From Paenibacillus lignilyticus (GTDB lineage Bacteria; Bacillota; Bacilli; Paenibacillales; Paenibacillaceae), in the NCBI RefSeq assembly GCF_017942085.1, contig NZ_JAGKSP010000002.1, positions 620,001-684,000 on the forward strand: DNA of 64,000 nt. Reading direction: 5' to 3'. Below the pieces are notes generated by a model. That model saw nothing but the letters and a program-made list of their open reading frames with translations, made no database searches and was not told where the DNA came from. This document shows, piece by piece, positions 1 through 9,300 of this stretch. The translations under genes were made by a program, and so were the position numbers. Numbering within the stretch: the stretch's first letter is position 1; each line of letters begins with the position of its first letter.

Positions 1-1894
1 CGTTCGTCTTCGTCCAGGAATTCAGCCCATTCTCGAAATCGCTGTTTGCCAGGAGGTTCTTATAGCTCGTATTTGTTAAAGAGAAGCTTGCGCTAGGAGG
101 AGATGCGAAGTTTCGTCCCGGAGTCCAGTCTGCTCCCCCATACTCATAAGCGCCTACATCGGGCAGCGAACCCGTATAACCATCCGTAACTCCGGCAATG
201 ACCTGTCCGGCATCAATCGCCTTGGAGCCGCTCTGCAAGCGGAAATTGCCTGCTCCTGAGTTCACGAATCGAAGATCGGAAACGTCGGCATGCAGATTTT
301 TGCCCCAGACGGCATAATTGCTTGGCGCAGCTATTTCAAGAATATTGTTGAAGATTTGGAAGCTGTAATAATCGTCGCCGCCCATAATGCCTTCAATGCC
401 ATAAAGTGTATTATTATAAATCAAATTGAAATGGCTTGGCGGATTCATCGCAAATCCCAATGCCAGATTCCACATCACGTTGTGGTGGATTAAGAAATTG
501 GAAGATCCATTATCCAAGTAAATGCCGCTTACTAGGCCTTCATCTCCATCATGAATATAATTATGGTCAATCTCGCTACCTGCCCCATCAGTACGAAATA
601 CATAGATCGCGCCGGCATCGTCCATCAGCGTACTGAAGTGTGAGATATCGTTATAGGTAATGCGGACTGCACTCGTTGTTTTCGGCAGGATGGCGCCGCG
701 TCCTGTTTTATAAATCGTATTGTAGGCCAGCAACGTATTGGGAGCGGTGTAGTACGAGCTGACATAGATACCCGCATCGTCCGTTCCGTTGTAATCGCAT
801 TCGTGGATTTCATTGTTCACGACGCTGTTGCCGCTTCCCGTAACGACGACACAGTTGCCGGAGCTGTAAGCCACTTGGCTGTTCTTGAGCACGTTATTGT
901 TCCCTTTGATCTGAATACCAGTTGTATCGTCTCCCCAAGCGTATCCAGGCGTATTGGTATGCGTCACATACTTAGCATCGATTCCGTCCATGATGTTGTT
1001 GTTTGAATTGTTCGTGCTGATCGAGCTCGCGAACAGCTTCAATCCTTTAATCTGAATGTACGATTTGTTAGCAAGATTGAATGCGTACTGACGAGCTTTG
1101 ACTTCCACATTCGTCGGGCTGCCTCCACCCGGAGCTTGGAGGTACAAAGTCCCTGCCGAATAGTACCACTCTTTGGCTGTATCGAGTAAATTCAGCTTGC
1201 CGTATAGATAATACCGGCTTCCCGCTCCCGGAACGGCATCGGAAGGAACCGTATTGAACGTAACGGAACCGACGGCGGAATTCGTAATTACGCTTGTCTG
1301 GGCAACCCAGTGGTTCGGTGCGTCTACCCAAATCCGGGCTCCGGTATAATAACCGGCCGCTTGCGTAAGACCGGAATCGGAAACCTGCGTAACCGAGCCT
1401 CCGGCAGCCGTTCTAAACTGAGGGTTGCTAAGTACAGCGTCTTGGTCCGTAATGTTCGGCCACCTGGCCTCGATCATCATTTCCCCATTCACGAAGACTT
1501 GATTTTCCGCACCCAGTCCTAGCGTTGTGGTCGCTTTGTACACAGATCCCGAGTGGACGGACCATCCCGCTGTCACCGCATCCGCTCCACTTACCGTTAC
1601 CGTTTCCCCCGTATAAGCTTGATAGGTAATCAAATTGCCGGCCGAACCCGAATTGGCGGGCGTTATTGTCTCCCGGTAAGTACCGCCGCGGATTATGACT
1701 GTGTCTCCTGCGACTGCGATGCTTGCTGCTTTTTGAATGGTTTTGAAAGGCGATGCTTGCGTGCCCGAATTGGTGTCGCTCCCTGTTGTCGCGACATAGT
1801 AGGAGGTTGCTGCATTTGCAATTTGTGGACCCGTGACATACACGCTTAAAGCAATCAGAACCGATAATGCGAGCAAATAGTACCTTCTGAACAT
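1..1894 (-). CDS. Secreted right-handed parallel beta-helix protein (3' end outside window)
   Basis: This open frame runs without a stop from an ATG at 1894 to the left edge, so only about 630 residues are seen. GGAGGGG lies 5 nt before this ATG; a second ATG at 1897 is too close to it. The protein starts with a signal peptide (FRRYYLLALSVLIALSVYV, cleavage near ANAA). A segment YYVATTGSDTNSGT..SPFKTI follows, typical of DUF1565/pectate-lyase-like beta-helix proteins. Many short N-rich turns (NNSNNNIMDGI, IHDGDEG) fit beta-helix coils. The last residues seen (NLLANSDFENGLNSW) look like the start of a carbohydrate-binding module. It follows an importer operon on the same strand, so a polysaccharide lyase or glycosidase role is plausible; the substrate is unknown. 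Confidence 0.85.
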   Translation of the reverse strand, partial: MFRRYYLLALSVLIALSVYVTGPQIANAATSYYVATTGSDTNSGTQASPFKTIQKAASIAVAGDTVIIRGGTYRETITPANSGSAGNLITYQAYTGETVTVSGADAVTAGWSVHSGSVYKATTTLGLGAENQVFVNGEMMIEARWPNITDQDAVLSNPQFRTAAGGSVTQVSDSGLTQAAGYYTGARIWVDAPNHWVAQTSVITNSAVGSVTFNTVPSDAVPGAGSRYYLYGKLNLLDTAKEWYYSAGTLYLQAPGGGSPTNVEVKARQYAFNLANKSYIQIKGLKLFASSISTNNSNNNIMDGIDAKYVTHTNTPGYAWGDDTTGIQIKGNNNVLKNSQVAYSSGNCVVVTGSGNSVVNNEIHECDYNGTDDAGIYVSSYYTAPNTLLAYNTIYKTGRGAILPKTTSAVRITYNDISHFSTLMDDAGAIYVFRTDGAGSEIDHNYIHDGDEGLVSGIYLDNGSSNFLIHHNVMWNLALGFAMNPPSHFNLIYNNTLYGIEGIMGGDDYYSFQIFNNILEIAAPSNYAVWGKNLHADVSDLRFVNSGAGNFRLQSGSKAIDAGQVIAGVTDGYTGSLPDVGAYEYGGADWTPGRNFASPPSASFSLTNTSYKNLLANSDFENGLNSWTKTN

Positions 1895-1954
1895 CATTTC
1901 CCCTCCAATTTGTTAGTGCACGAATACTAACACGATCCATTTTCCAACCAGTAA

Positions 1955-1969
1955 ATAAAGCGCTTTCAT
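1955..1969 (-). promoter_or_regulatory. cre-like catabolite repression site
   Basis: Read on the minus strand this is ATGAAAGCGCTTTAT. It matches the CcpA cre consensus WTGNAANCGNWNNCW at all but one position. It sits about 60 bp upstream of the beta-helix protein start, where CcpA binding would repress transcription. CcpA control is an inference. Confidence 0.5.
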
Positions 1970-2133
1970 ATTCAACTTTAATGGAGTACGGTTTCGATAA
2001 TAATTGTGGAAACTGTCTTTTGAATAGTAACAATTTTGGAGAAAAGTATCGAAATGGACTATGTTCCTCGTTAAATCTAACCTATTATGCGATCCGTCAG
2101 CGATGTGCCGACGGACCCCATAAGAAGATAACT

Positions 2134-3708
2134 TTATTTAGCTCCTGTTGCGGCCATCCAAGCGTCAAGCTGCTTCTTCACTTCAGCTTCAACAGTTTTC
2201 TGCCCCGCCTTCTCCAATGCAGCCTTATATTTCGGCAGCATCGTTGCTGGGTCTGCGACACCGAAATTCAGCATCGGCAAGTATTCATCGTTCACTGCGT
2301 TAATTGCGGCTTCTTCGGTTTTTACGGATTCCGAATTGAAATGGAAGGCATATAGAGGCGAAACTTCAGCCGACTCATTCAGTTGTTTCGTTTGCTCCCA
2401 CAAATCCTTCGGCTGCCCTTCTCTGAGCAAGCCATTGAATTGATTGCCGAACACCCAATCGATACCTGGGTTGTAGCCGCTGCCTTCGATAGCTTGATAA
2501 TAACCATCCACTTCATTGTAGTGTTTGCCTTTGATTCCGTAGCAAAGCAGGTGGTATAAAGTCTTATCGGTGTTGACCAATTCTAAGAACATCAAAGCTC
2601 TTTCCGGGTTTTTGGAGTTTTTGCTAATGGCATTCATCGTAGCATTTACCCCGGTGAACGATGACTCCTTAAGCTGCTGCCTGACGACCTCATGCCCGCC
2701 GTTTTTTGTTTTCATCTCGAACTCTCCGCCCGGTTTAAAGGTGACGTCCGTCGAGACCGCGACATTGCCCTCTTTAATAAAGGCATCGAAATCTTTCACT
2801 GTTGCCAAATCTTGATACACATACCCTTTCTCATACCAGCTGTGAATCAAGTTCCAATACGCAAGGCGCTCCGGTGAAGCGTTCGTATCGACTGGTATGA
2901 ATGGATTATTCTTGTAGTACCATATCCAGCCGCTGTTCCTTAATTCATTACCGTAATCCGGAATGTTGCGGTAGTCTTGGAAAGCGAACGGAATAATATC
3001 CGGCTCATTTTCTTTCAGCGTCTTCAGGAACGGCTCCAAGTCCGCTGTTTTCTTAACCGAAGTGATATCAAAGTTGTACTTATCCACCAGATCTTTGCGG
3101 AATACGAAGCCCGCTGCCGTAGCGGCTACTTGATAATTCGGGATGGCATACACTTTACCGTCCGCAGGGTTTTTAATATCCTCCCAGAATTTATCTGGCA
3201 TCATCTCTTTTGCGGTTTTGGGAGCATACTTCGGCAGTAAGTCATCAAGTGCCAGGAAAGCGCCTTTGGACACATTTTGCGAGTAGCTGAGCAGCCATGA
3301 TGCTGTCGTCCATACGATATCCATGTTCTCATTGGCTGCAATCATGGGGTTCATCTTCTGATCGTAGCTGCCAAAATCATACGGGACCAGCTTTATCGTT
3401 GCATTTAATTTCGTATTGTCTTTGAGGTACGCATTTACGGCATCTTGCACTTCCTGTTGATCCGGCTGAAGAGCTCCTGTTCCGTAATGCCAAGTCAGCT
3501 CGACCTGCGGTAACTCGGCCTCGGTCGGTTCTCCCTTGGTATCCGCGTTAGTAGCCGTATTGTCTGCTGCGGGCGTTTGCTCATTCTGTTTGTTAGTGGA
3601 AGCCCCTTCCTTGTTGTCGTCGGACGAGCAGCCGCTAATCACAATTGATAAGGCAAACATAAGAGCTAACATGCCTTTCATTCCTGTTTGTCTGTTAATC
3701 GCATTCAT
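2134..3708 (-). CDS. Carbohydrate ABC importer solute-binding lipoprotein (LplA-like)
   Basis: A 524-aa exported lipoprotein that would capture a sugar outside the membrane for the two permeases encoded just upstream. The signal peptide ends in a lipobox (VISGC, Cys about residue 27) followed by an Asn/Thr/Glu-rich linker. The body reads as a family 1 extracellular binding protein. The C-terminal 130 residues (LYAFHFNSE..., DEYLPMLNFG) resemble the DUF3502 tail of LplA-type proteins. The ATG at 3708 has GGGAGGG 6 nt upstream; the longer TTG-initiated frame starts inside that RBS and was rejected. It is the third gene of a permease-permease-SBP operon. Confidence 0.88.
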   Translation of the reverse strand: MNAINRQTGMKGMLALMFALSIVISGCSSDDNKEGASTNKQNEQTPAADNTATNADTKGEPTEAELPQVELTWHYGTGALQPDQQEVQDAVNAYLKDNTKLNATIKLVPYDFGSYDQKMNPMIAANENMDIVWTTASWLLSYSQNVSKGAFLALDDLLPKYAPKTAKEMMPDKFWEDIKNPADGKVYAIPNYQVAATAAGFVFRKDLVDKYNFDITSVKKTADLEPFLKTLKENEPDIIPFAFQDYRNIPDYGNELRNSGWIWYYKNNPFIPVDTNASPERLAYWNLIHSWYEKGYVYQDLATVKDFDAFIKEGNVAVSTDVTFKPGGEFEMKTKNGGHEVVRQQLKESSFTGVNATMNAISKNSKNPERALMFLELVNTDKTLYHLLCYGIKGKHYNEVDGYYQAIEGSGYNPGIDWVFGNQFNGLLREGQPKDLWEQTKQLNESAEVSPLYAFHFNSESVKTEEAAINAVNDEYLPMLNFGVADPATMLPKYKAALEKAGQKTVEAEVKKQLDAWMAATGAK

Positions 3709-3814
3709 TCTTGACCCTCCCAAAATGGTATGGATGACTCTATTTCAAACTACTGAAGGGCTCATCTTTTCCATTCTACCTCCTTTGGTTCAAGCCCTCC
3801 ATATAGTCTCGAAA

Positions 3815-4696
3815 TTATCCTTTCAAAGAACCGATCGTTAAACCTTGCACGAAATACTTCTGGAAGAAGGGGAATACGAGCATCATTGGGCCTGCCGCAA
3901 CGACAACCATCGCCATACGGACAGACATCGTCGGAAATTTGGATGTATCTAAGCTCGGCAATCCGAAGCGATCCAAATTCGCTGTAATGATCTCAATGCT
4001 GTTCATCATGCGAACAAGCAGTAGCTGAAGCGGTACGAGATTCTGATTATCAATGAAAAGCAGTGCATTGAACCATTCATTCCAGTATCCAAAAGCAATC
4101 AGAAGTCCCATCGTCGCAAGCGCAGGCGTAGACAGCGGTATAATGATCGTAAAGAATATCCGCCACTCTCCCGCGCCGTCCATCTTGGCCGATTCGATAA
4201 TTTCCATCGGTATCTTGGAGAGAAAGCCTTTTAATACCAGCGCATTCCAAGCATTGAACAAGCCTGGCACGATCAAGATCCAAATAGTGTCCTTCAGGTG
4301 CAAATACTGGGTCATGAGGATATACCATGGAATTAAGCCCCCGCCAAACAGCATCGTGAAGAACACATAGAAGGAAGTCACATTTCGAAGCTTATAATCA
4401 CTGCGCGAGATCGTATAAGCCAACATGGTTGTAATCAGCAGGCTGAATACAGTACCGACAATCGTAATAAAGATCGTTACGCCGTAGGCTCGGATCACCA
4501 CCTCCGGAATGTCGAAAATATACTTGTACGCTTGCATGCTGAACGTTTCCGGAATAAAAGCATACCCGTTTTTCTTAATCGAAGCCTCGCTGGAGAACGA
4601 CACGGCGATGACAAGAAGGAACGGTATTATCATGAGGGTACTGAGTCCTATGAAAAACAAGTTCACGATACGCGGCATAAGCTGTTTCTGTGTCAC
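3815..4696 (-). CDS. Carbohydrate ABC transporter permease (LplC/YtcP-like)
   Basis: A 293-aa inner-membrane subunit with about six hydrophobic segments. The MalG-type EAA loop is visible in the middle third (ESAKMDGAGEWRIFFTIIIPL). The C-terminus VQGLTIGSLKG is typical of this permease class. A GTG start at 4696 has AGGAGG 8 nt upstream. It lies 12 bp after the other permease, so the two are co-transcribed and should form a heterodimer. No ATPase gene is nearby; in the related Bacillus systems a shared MsmX-type ATPase serves several importers. Confidence 0.9.
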   Translation of the reverse strand: MTQKQLMPRIVNLFFIGLSTLMIIPFLLVIAVSFSSEASIKKNGYAFIPETFSMQAYKYIFDIPEVVIRAYGVTIFITIVGTVFSLLITTMLAYTISRSDYKLRNVTSFYVFFTMLFGGGLIPWYILMTQYLHLKDTIWILIVPGLFNAWNALVLKGFLSKIPMEIIESAKMDGAGEWRIFFTIIIPLSTPALATMGLLIAFGYWNEWFNALLFIDNQNLVPLQLLLVRMMNSIEIITANLDRFGLPSLDTSKFPTMSVRMAMVVVAAGPMMLVFPFFQKYFVQGLTIGSLKG

Positions 4697-4708
4697 ACCT
4701 TTATCCTC

Positions 4709-5683
4709 CTAAAACAATGAATTATCTTTATTGATTCGTCTGACGATCCAATTGGCGAGCACAACAAGGATGAAGCCAACAACCGATTGGTATACGCCGG
4801 CCGCGGAAGACATTCCGATATCCCCCAGCGAGCGAAGTGCCCGAACCACATACGTATCGATAATATCCGTCGTCGGAAGCGCGAATTTCGAATCATTCGG
4901 AATGAAATAATGAAGTCCGAAATCGCCTCTGAACATATTGCCGATCGAAAGAATGAGCAGAATCGTAATCAGAGAACTAAGCATCGGCAGCGTGATTTTA
5001 ACCGCCATCTGTGTTCGGGAAGCCCCGTCAATCCTCGCCGCTTCGTAATACTCCGGATTGATGCCAACAATTCCCGCATAGTAGATCAGCGTCCCGAACC
5101 CGATTCCTTTCCACAGATTGGCCAAGTTCAGAATATAGGGCCAAGGCGCCGATTCAAAATACCATTTGTGCGGCCTCCAACCGATCGATTCCAGCATTTG
5201 ATTGAGAAACCCCGCATTGTGGTCCAGAAACGCGATGACCAAGTAACCGGCAACCACCCAAGAAACGAAATGCGGCAGAAAGATAATCGTCTGATGGACC
5301 TTAATCCACTTCTTCGTTAATTCGTTCATGAAGATCGCGAGCAGCAATGCCGTGAATGTGCCGATCAGCATGTAACCGCTTGAGTACAAGATGGTATTGC
5401 GAGTGATCCGCCATGCCGTATCGGAGGCAAACAGAAATTCGAAGTTTTTGAACCCGATCCATTCGCTGCCTAGGATGCCTTTATCGAACCTGTAATTTTT
5501 GAAGGCAATAATGATTCCGAACATCGGGATATACGCGAAAATGAACAAGAACAGGACGCCCGGCAGTGACAATGTAAAGAGCTCGAAGTTCTGCACGAGC
5601 TGTCTCCAGAGCGATTTGTTCTTCACCAGTAACCTTGATCTGTTCCTTTCAAGATGGATTTCCGTACCTGCAGCCTGTTTCAT
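4709..5683 (-). CDS. Carbohydrate ABC transporter permease (LplB-like)
   Basis: A 324-aa membrane permease, first gene of the importer operon. The N-terminal cytoplasmic stretch (about 35 residues) is followed by six predicted membrane segments. The EAA loop EAARIDGASRTQMAVKITLP lies around residues 216-235. The ATG at 5683 is preceded by GAGGAGA. It pairs with the neighbouring LplC-like subunit. The operon promoter should lie in 5684-5830, where I did not find a convincing consensus. Confidence 0.9.
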   Translation of the reverse strand: MKQAAGTEIHLERNRSRLLVKNKSLWRQLVQNFELFTLSLPGVLFLFIFAYIPMFGIIIAFKNYRFDKGILGSEWIGFKNFEFLFASDTAWRITRNTILYSSGYMLIGTFTALLLAIFMNELTKKWIKVHQTIIFLPHFVSWVVAGYLVIAFLDHNAGFLNQMLESIGWRPHKWYFESAPWPYILNLANLWKGIGFGTLIYYAGIVGINPEYYEAARIDGASRTQMAVKITLPMLSSLITILLILSIGNMFRGDFGLHYFIPNDSKFALPTTDIIDTYVVRALRSLGDIGMSSAAGVYQSVVGFILVVLANWIVRRINKDNSLF

Positions 5684-5831
5684 ATTTGTCTCCTCTGCTC
5701 TCCTATCACAAGCGAATTTGATGGTTGCGATTGTTTCCCTTTACGCTCTCATCTTTGCAAAAATCGATCCTCTGCGTATAGTCACAAAAGTGGTTTTTAG
5801 TCGTCGTTCACAGTCTCAAAAGCAGTTAAAA

Positions 5832-5871
5832 GTAAAAAACCACCCAAACTGCTGCTATGCAGTGGGTGGTT
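5832..5871 (-). terminator. Rho-independent terminator of the AraC-type regulator gene
   Basis: The inverted repeat AACCACCCA/TGGGTGGTT (5838-5846 with 5863-5871) is followed on the minus strand by a T-rich tract. It is 17 bp beyond the stop of the regulator gene and separates it from the importer operon. Confidence 0.85.
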
Positions 5872-5887
5872 CCGTTTTACGCACGAT

Positions 5888-8194
5888 TTAATTGTCCATG
5901 ATCGATTTACTTATGCGATATTCCTTAGGTGTCGTTCCGAATTTGTTCTTGAATAAGCGGAAGAAAATGCTTCTGTTGCCGAATCCGACCTTATCGATAA
6001 TGTCATTGATATTGTACTTATTTTCTTCCAAGTATTGAACGGCGTAACGCAGCCTGATTTCATTAATGAACTCCGCAACCGACTGACCGTGCCACTTCTT
6101 AAACAACTTGCCGATATAGGTCGGCGACATTCTCATCGCATCCGCGATTTCCTGAAGACTCAGATTCACATCCGTATACTTGGTCTCGATAATTTCCTTA
6201 ATGGCATCCATCAATACCTCATTGCGTCCGTCGGCTTCTTGATGATTCAGCCTGTCGGATAGCTCCTCATAAATCGCTTGAAATACGAGTTTGCTCTCTT
6301 CCATTGTCTCCGACTCTAAGATCTTACGATTCGTATCGCTTAAATCGATGGAAACCGGATGAATCCGATTATGGTTAATCTCTTTGATTGCGACCTTCAT
6401 CAATAATAGAACGTGCATGATCATGTATTCGATATAATCGTAATGCAGGGAAGAAATATGCTTAAACGTGCGGTCCAGCGTCTTTCCAAATAACTCCGAT
6501 TGATTTAACTTGATCGATTCAATCAGCTTCTTCTCAAGCTCGACCGGAAGATTCGCTTCATGATTCCTCTGATTCACGCTAATCATGCCGGGGACAATAA
6601 CAGCTCCGGGGCCGAAAATGTACTTATATTGAAAATCGTGCAGGGCTTCATTGTAATAATGGGACAGCTTCTCCAAATTGTCCACCGCCTCGCTGAACGC
6701 AGCCGAGAACGTGACATGATACATTCGGAGTACGACCTCCTGTACATGCTGGAGTTCTGCTATAAGCTCTCGGTACATTTCATCGCCCGCGTACTCGATG
6801 CTAATGAGCATCGCCAGATGATCCTGCTTCATCTCAACGGTTTCACAGCGGTATTTGCGCGCGACGATTTCTTGCGCGATGTTGGAGATCGCGAAATAAA
6901 CGAGCTTCTTCTCCCTTATCGGTATGAACGTTTGCGATTTATCGATCTTAATGATACAGAGCAAATATGCGCCGGTTAAACCTATGTTCAGCTCATTCTC
7001 CCGGATATACTCTTGAATTTGAATGTCCGAAATCGTCTGGCTGTCGTGAATCAATTTACGCAGATAAAATTGCCGAGCTATATTGTGCATCGAAATCTGA
7101 TCCTTCTCTGCCTTGCTGACCTGAGCAAGCGCGCGATGGTACTCACTTGAAATATAAGCCAGTTCGTCGCCTTTTTGCCCCTGCTCCTGATCTACGGCAC
7201 GTAAAGGTTTAACGTGATTAAGCAAATTGCCTACCGGCCGGTAAAGCCGGTGAGAGATCCAGAGTGCAAAAAGGATCGATATAAATAAGAATCCGCTTGT
7301 CACGAGAATCAATAACGTTTTTAGCCGTTCGACTTTTCCCATCAGCATCTCCAGCGGTACGACACTGATGATTTTCCAGCCGTTCTCATGAATATTCATA
7401 TAACTGATCATTTTCTCTTTGCTGCCCGACCCAAAACGGTAATAACCGCTTTCTCCCTCTGTGGCAGGTAATTGAGTAATGATTTGCTGAATTTCAGGCG
7501 CTGAGATTGCTGCATCCTTGTGCGGGGTAATGGAATGGCCTAACTCATCGACGATGAATATATTTTCATTCAATTGTCCCGCCAACCGGTTAATGATTTG
7601 AATATTTTCAAACAACCATTGTGTTTTCACATTTATGAAGAGTGCGCTCTTTCCCTTCTTATACGGGAAAGCATCATAGTTAACGATGGAGAAGACATCT
7701 TCTTTCAGCGAAAACAGCCTCATCTTCGGGACTTCATGCTGCCCGTTCAGAAGTTCCTTTAATTTGGCATATCGGATGTCCGCGGAATTCTGCAATTCCG
7801 CATTTCCTCCCCATATGAATTTATCCATCTGCCCGTTGTAAACAATGATGGAATCAATGAACGGAGTATAATCCGCAAACTTATCGATTTTCATTCTACG
7901 CGTCAATAAGTCTACCTGATCCGGCTTACTGGCCGTCATCAATGGAATGACATCGTTATCAAAATAAAGGGAAGTCGCTATATTTCGGACCACTTCGTTC
8001 ATGTAGTCGATATTGTATTGAATTTGAGATAAAACCTTGGTATTGGATTCGTTCTGGATCCCTATAATTATATTTTGTGCATATTGAAACACGATATAAG
8101 AGAATATCGAAACGAGAATGATGATCAAAGAAGTAACCGAAAGAATTATTCGTTGCAAATACTTCTTCGAGCGGTAGAAATTAAGGAATCTCAT
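5888..8194 (-). CDS. Membrane-anchored AraC-family transcriptional regulator
   Basis: A 768-aa protein of the two-TM AraC regulator type common in Paenibacillus. A TM helix lies at about residues 15-37, an extracellular sensor (Cache-like) follows to about 290, and a second TM covers about 292-314. A cytoplasmic linker then leads to a C-terminal AraC DNA-binding domain with two helix-turn-helix units (LSLQEIADAMRMSPTYIGKLF and INDIIDKVGFGNRSIFFRLF) in the last 100 residues. It stands directly upstream of the LplB/C/A-like importer and most likely activates it in response to an extracellular sugar. The start ATG has GGAA about 13 nt upstream, so the exact start is less certain. Confidence 0.88.
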   Translation of the reverse strand: MRFLNFYRSKKYLQRIILSVTSLIIILVSIFSYIVFQYAQNIIIGIQNESNTKVLSQIQYNIDYMNEVVRNIATSLYFDNDVIPLMTASKPDQVDLLTRRMKIDKFADYTPFIDSIIVYNGQMDKFIWGGNAELQNSADIRYAKLKELLNGQHEVPKMRLFSLKEDVFSIVNYDAFPYKKGKSALFINVKTQWLFENIQIINRLAGQLNENIFIVDELGHSITPHKDAAISAPEIQQIITQLPATEGESGYYRFGSGSKEKMISYMNIHENGWKIISVVPLEMLMGKVERLKTLLILVTSGFLFISILFALWISHRLYRPVGNLLNHVKPLRAVDQEQGQKGDELAYISSEYHRALAQVSKAEKDQISMHNIARQFYLRKLIHDSQTISDIQIQEYIRENELNIGLTGAYLLCIIKIDKSQTFIPIREKKLVYFAISNIAQEIVARKYRCETVEMKQDHLAMLISIEYAGDEMYRELIAELQHVQEVVLRMYHVTFSAAFSEAVDNLEKLSHYYNEALHDFQYKYIFGPGAVIVPGMISVNQRNHEANLPVELEKKLIESIKLNQSELFGKTLDRTFKHISSLHYDYIEYMIMHVLLLMKVAIKEINHNRIHPVSIDLSDTNRKILESETMEESKLVFQAIYEELSDRLNHQEADGRNEVLMDAIKEIIETKYTDVNLSLQEIADAMRMSPTYIGKLFKKWHGQSVAEFINEIRLRYAVQYLEENKYNINDIIDKVGFGNRSIFFRLFKNKFGTTPKEYRISKSIMDN

Positions 8195-8476
8195 GGGGAG
8201 CTTATTCCTTTCATGTTAACGATATGAATGTCTGATTAGGATACGAAGTAAATTACGCTTAATTATATAATACAAAGATATCTGTAAAAACAAAGTCCTA
8301 TTTCCGGCTATTTGTAACAATACTCGCGTTTTCCCTAAGCTCAATTGTCCTGAAAGAAGGGCTCCTTCAATAGTCCCTCGTTTAGTAAATCAGATTAAAT
8401 TGATACGGTTACGGTTGCAGCTCGTTTCAATGACTACTCGTATGTAGAAATGTCATTTAAATGATGAAAATCAAAT
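8195..8476. other. Intergenic region upstream of the AraC regulator
   Basis: AT-rich non-coding DNA between the regulator start and the terminator hairpin at 8477. It must carry the regulator promoter on the minus strand. No convincing -35/-10 pair, operator or small gene was found. Confidence 0.4.
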
Positions 8477-8512
8477 AATAACGCCTCACTCATGTATGAG
8501 TGAGGCGTTATT
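8477..8512. terminator. Bidirectional terminator hairpin
   Basis: A perfect 17-bp inverted repeat (8477-8493 and 8496-8512) with a 2-nt loop, core AACGCCTCACTCAT. T-rich sequence flanks both sides. It lies 11 bp past the stop of the minus-strand Mrr-like fragment, so it probably ends that transcript. Confidence 0.85.
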
Positions 8513-8523
8513 TTCAAATTCAT

Positions 8524-8784
8524 TTATATTGTAGATGGTTGTATAAGCTTAGAATACAAAGCACCCTTTTTTTCTAAGCTATCGATCCATAATTCAACAA
8601 GATTTTGCCCGCCAATTAACTCAATATTTAACCCCTTGGCGTAATCAACTGCGTTTTGAGTAAAACTGCTTGTTGTCACAACATATCCGCCGGCTGCCTT
8701 TTGCTTAATCATCTGTGAATGGATAATGGCAATTGGCTCAAAGCCAACTGGATAGTTATAACAGAGACCAATAAATAAAGTTTT
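8524..8784 (-). pseudogene. Fragment of an Mrr-type restriction endonuclease (C-terminal end)
   Basis: The frame is open from the stop at 8785-8787 to 8524, about 86 codons. The distal part (GGYVVTTSSFTQNAVDYAKG, then IELIGGQNLVELW) is the typical end of the Mrr catalytic domain, where a VTT/S-FT motif precedes a Leu/Ile-rich helix. The catalytic D...QxK part expected about 60 residues earlier is absent, and there is no proper start (first ATG at 8712). I read it as a remnant. It is in the same frame as the membrane-protein gene just upstream, separated by one TGA. Confidence 0.55.
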
Positions 8785-9048
8785 TCACACATCATCATTA
8801 GTACTAACCATTTTAATAAATGACAATCTCAAAGAGGCTAGTTGTTCAATTACTACTAAAACAATCCCTAAGCATGCACTTACATATCCACTTATTCTAA
8901 ATCTCTTTTTTGCAGCTCTTGATGGTTTTTTTGGAGATACGTATGTCGCTGAGGACCTGTACATTATCTCAGATTTTATTATTGAGAGTATTCCTGGGAC
9001 TATTAGTATTACTGCGATTACCGTAGCAAGAATAATGCGGTCGCCCAT
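8785..9048 (-). CDS. Small two-helix membrane protein, unknown function
   Basis: An 87-aa protein with hydrophobic helices at about residues 6-24 and 53-71, separated by a basic loop (SPKKPSRAAKKRFR). The ATG at 9048 has AGGGGGG about 9 nt upstream. No family was recognised. Its stop TGA is directly continuous, in frame, with the Mrr-like fragment. Some Mrr-domain proteins carry N-terminal TM helices, so this could be the N-terminal part of a former longer protein; an independent small gene is equally possible. Confidence 0.5.
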   Translation of the reverse strand: MGDRIILATVIAVILIVPGILSIIKSEIMYRSSATYVSPKKPSRAAKKRFRISGYVSACLGIVLVVIEQLASLRLSFIKMVSTNDDV

Positions 9049-9144
9049 GTCGATAAAGCCCCCCTTGTCTCTCCTTATCAGCTATGAATTAAGATATTCG
9101 CGAAATGATTGAACTATCTTCTTTGTGTCCTTTATTGGGAAACA

Positions 9145-9183
9145 ATACAATTTCTTGTCTTTTGGAAAGACAAGAAATTGTAT
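9145..9183. repeat. 18-bp perfect inverted repeat
   Basis: ATACAATTTCTTGTCTTT (9145-9162) and its complement (9166-9183) with a 3-nt loop. The arm contains CTTGTC, the core of the recurring IS-end-like motif in this region. It could be a terminator or part of a degenerate mobile-element end. Confidence 0.6.
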
Positions 9184-9192
9184 CCATAAAAT

Positions 9193-9214
9193 AAAAAAAC
9201 CGCGTAAAACGCGG
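9193..9214 (-). terminator. Terminator-like hairpin
   Basis: CCGCG-TTTTA-CGCGG followed by seven Ts on the minus strand. A very similar module (hairpin, then 14-27 bp, then the ATGTTCTTGTC motif) recurs near 21.05 kb and 16.1 kb. Confidence 0.6.
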
Positions 9215-9258
9215 ATTCTAATGCATATATGTTCTTGTCCTCTTACACTTGAAACTGA

Positions 9259-9277
9259 ATGTTCTTGTCACCCGACA
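9259..9277 (-). repeat. Recurring IS-end-like motif, copy 1
   Basis: ATGTTCTTGTCACCCGACA on the plus strand; a partial copy (ATGTTCTTGTC) lies at 9229-9239. Read on the minus strand it begins TGTCGGGTGACAAG, like the TG-starting ends of IS21-family elements. Other copies are at 10227, 16121 and 21074. No transposase is attached here. Confidence 0.55.
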
Positions 9278-9300
9278 AAAAAAGCCGCGGTAATCGCGGC
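9277..9300 (-). terminator. Terminator of the 9301-9948 gene
   Basis: GCCGCG-ATTAC-CGCGGC on the minus strand, followed by seven Ts. It begins directly at the stop codon of the upstream gene. Confidence 0.85.

Noticed and set aside
2085..2120. Terminator for the first solute-binding gene
   Set aside because: Only a weak TCCGTC/GACGGA stem without a T-run.
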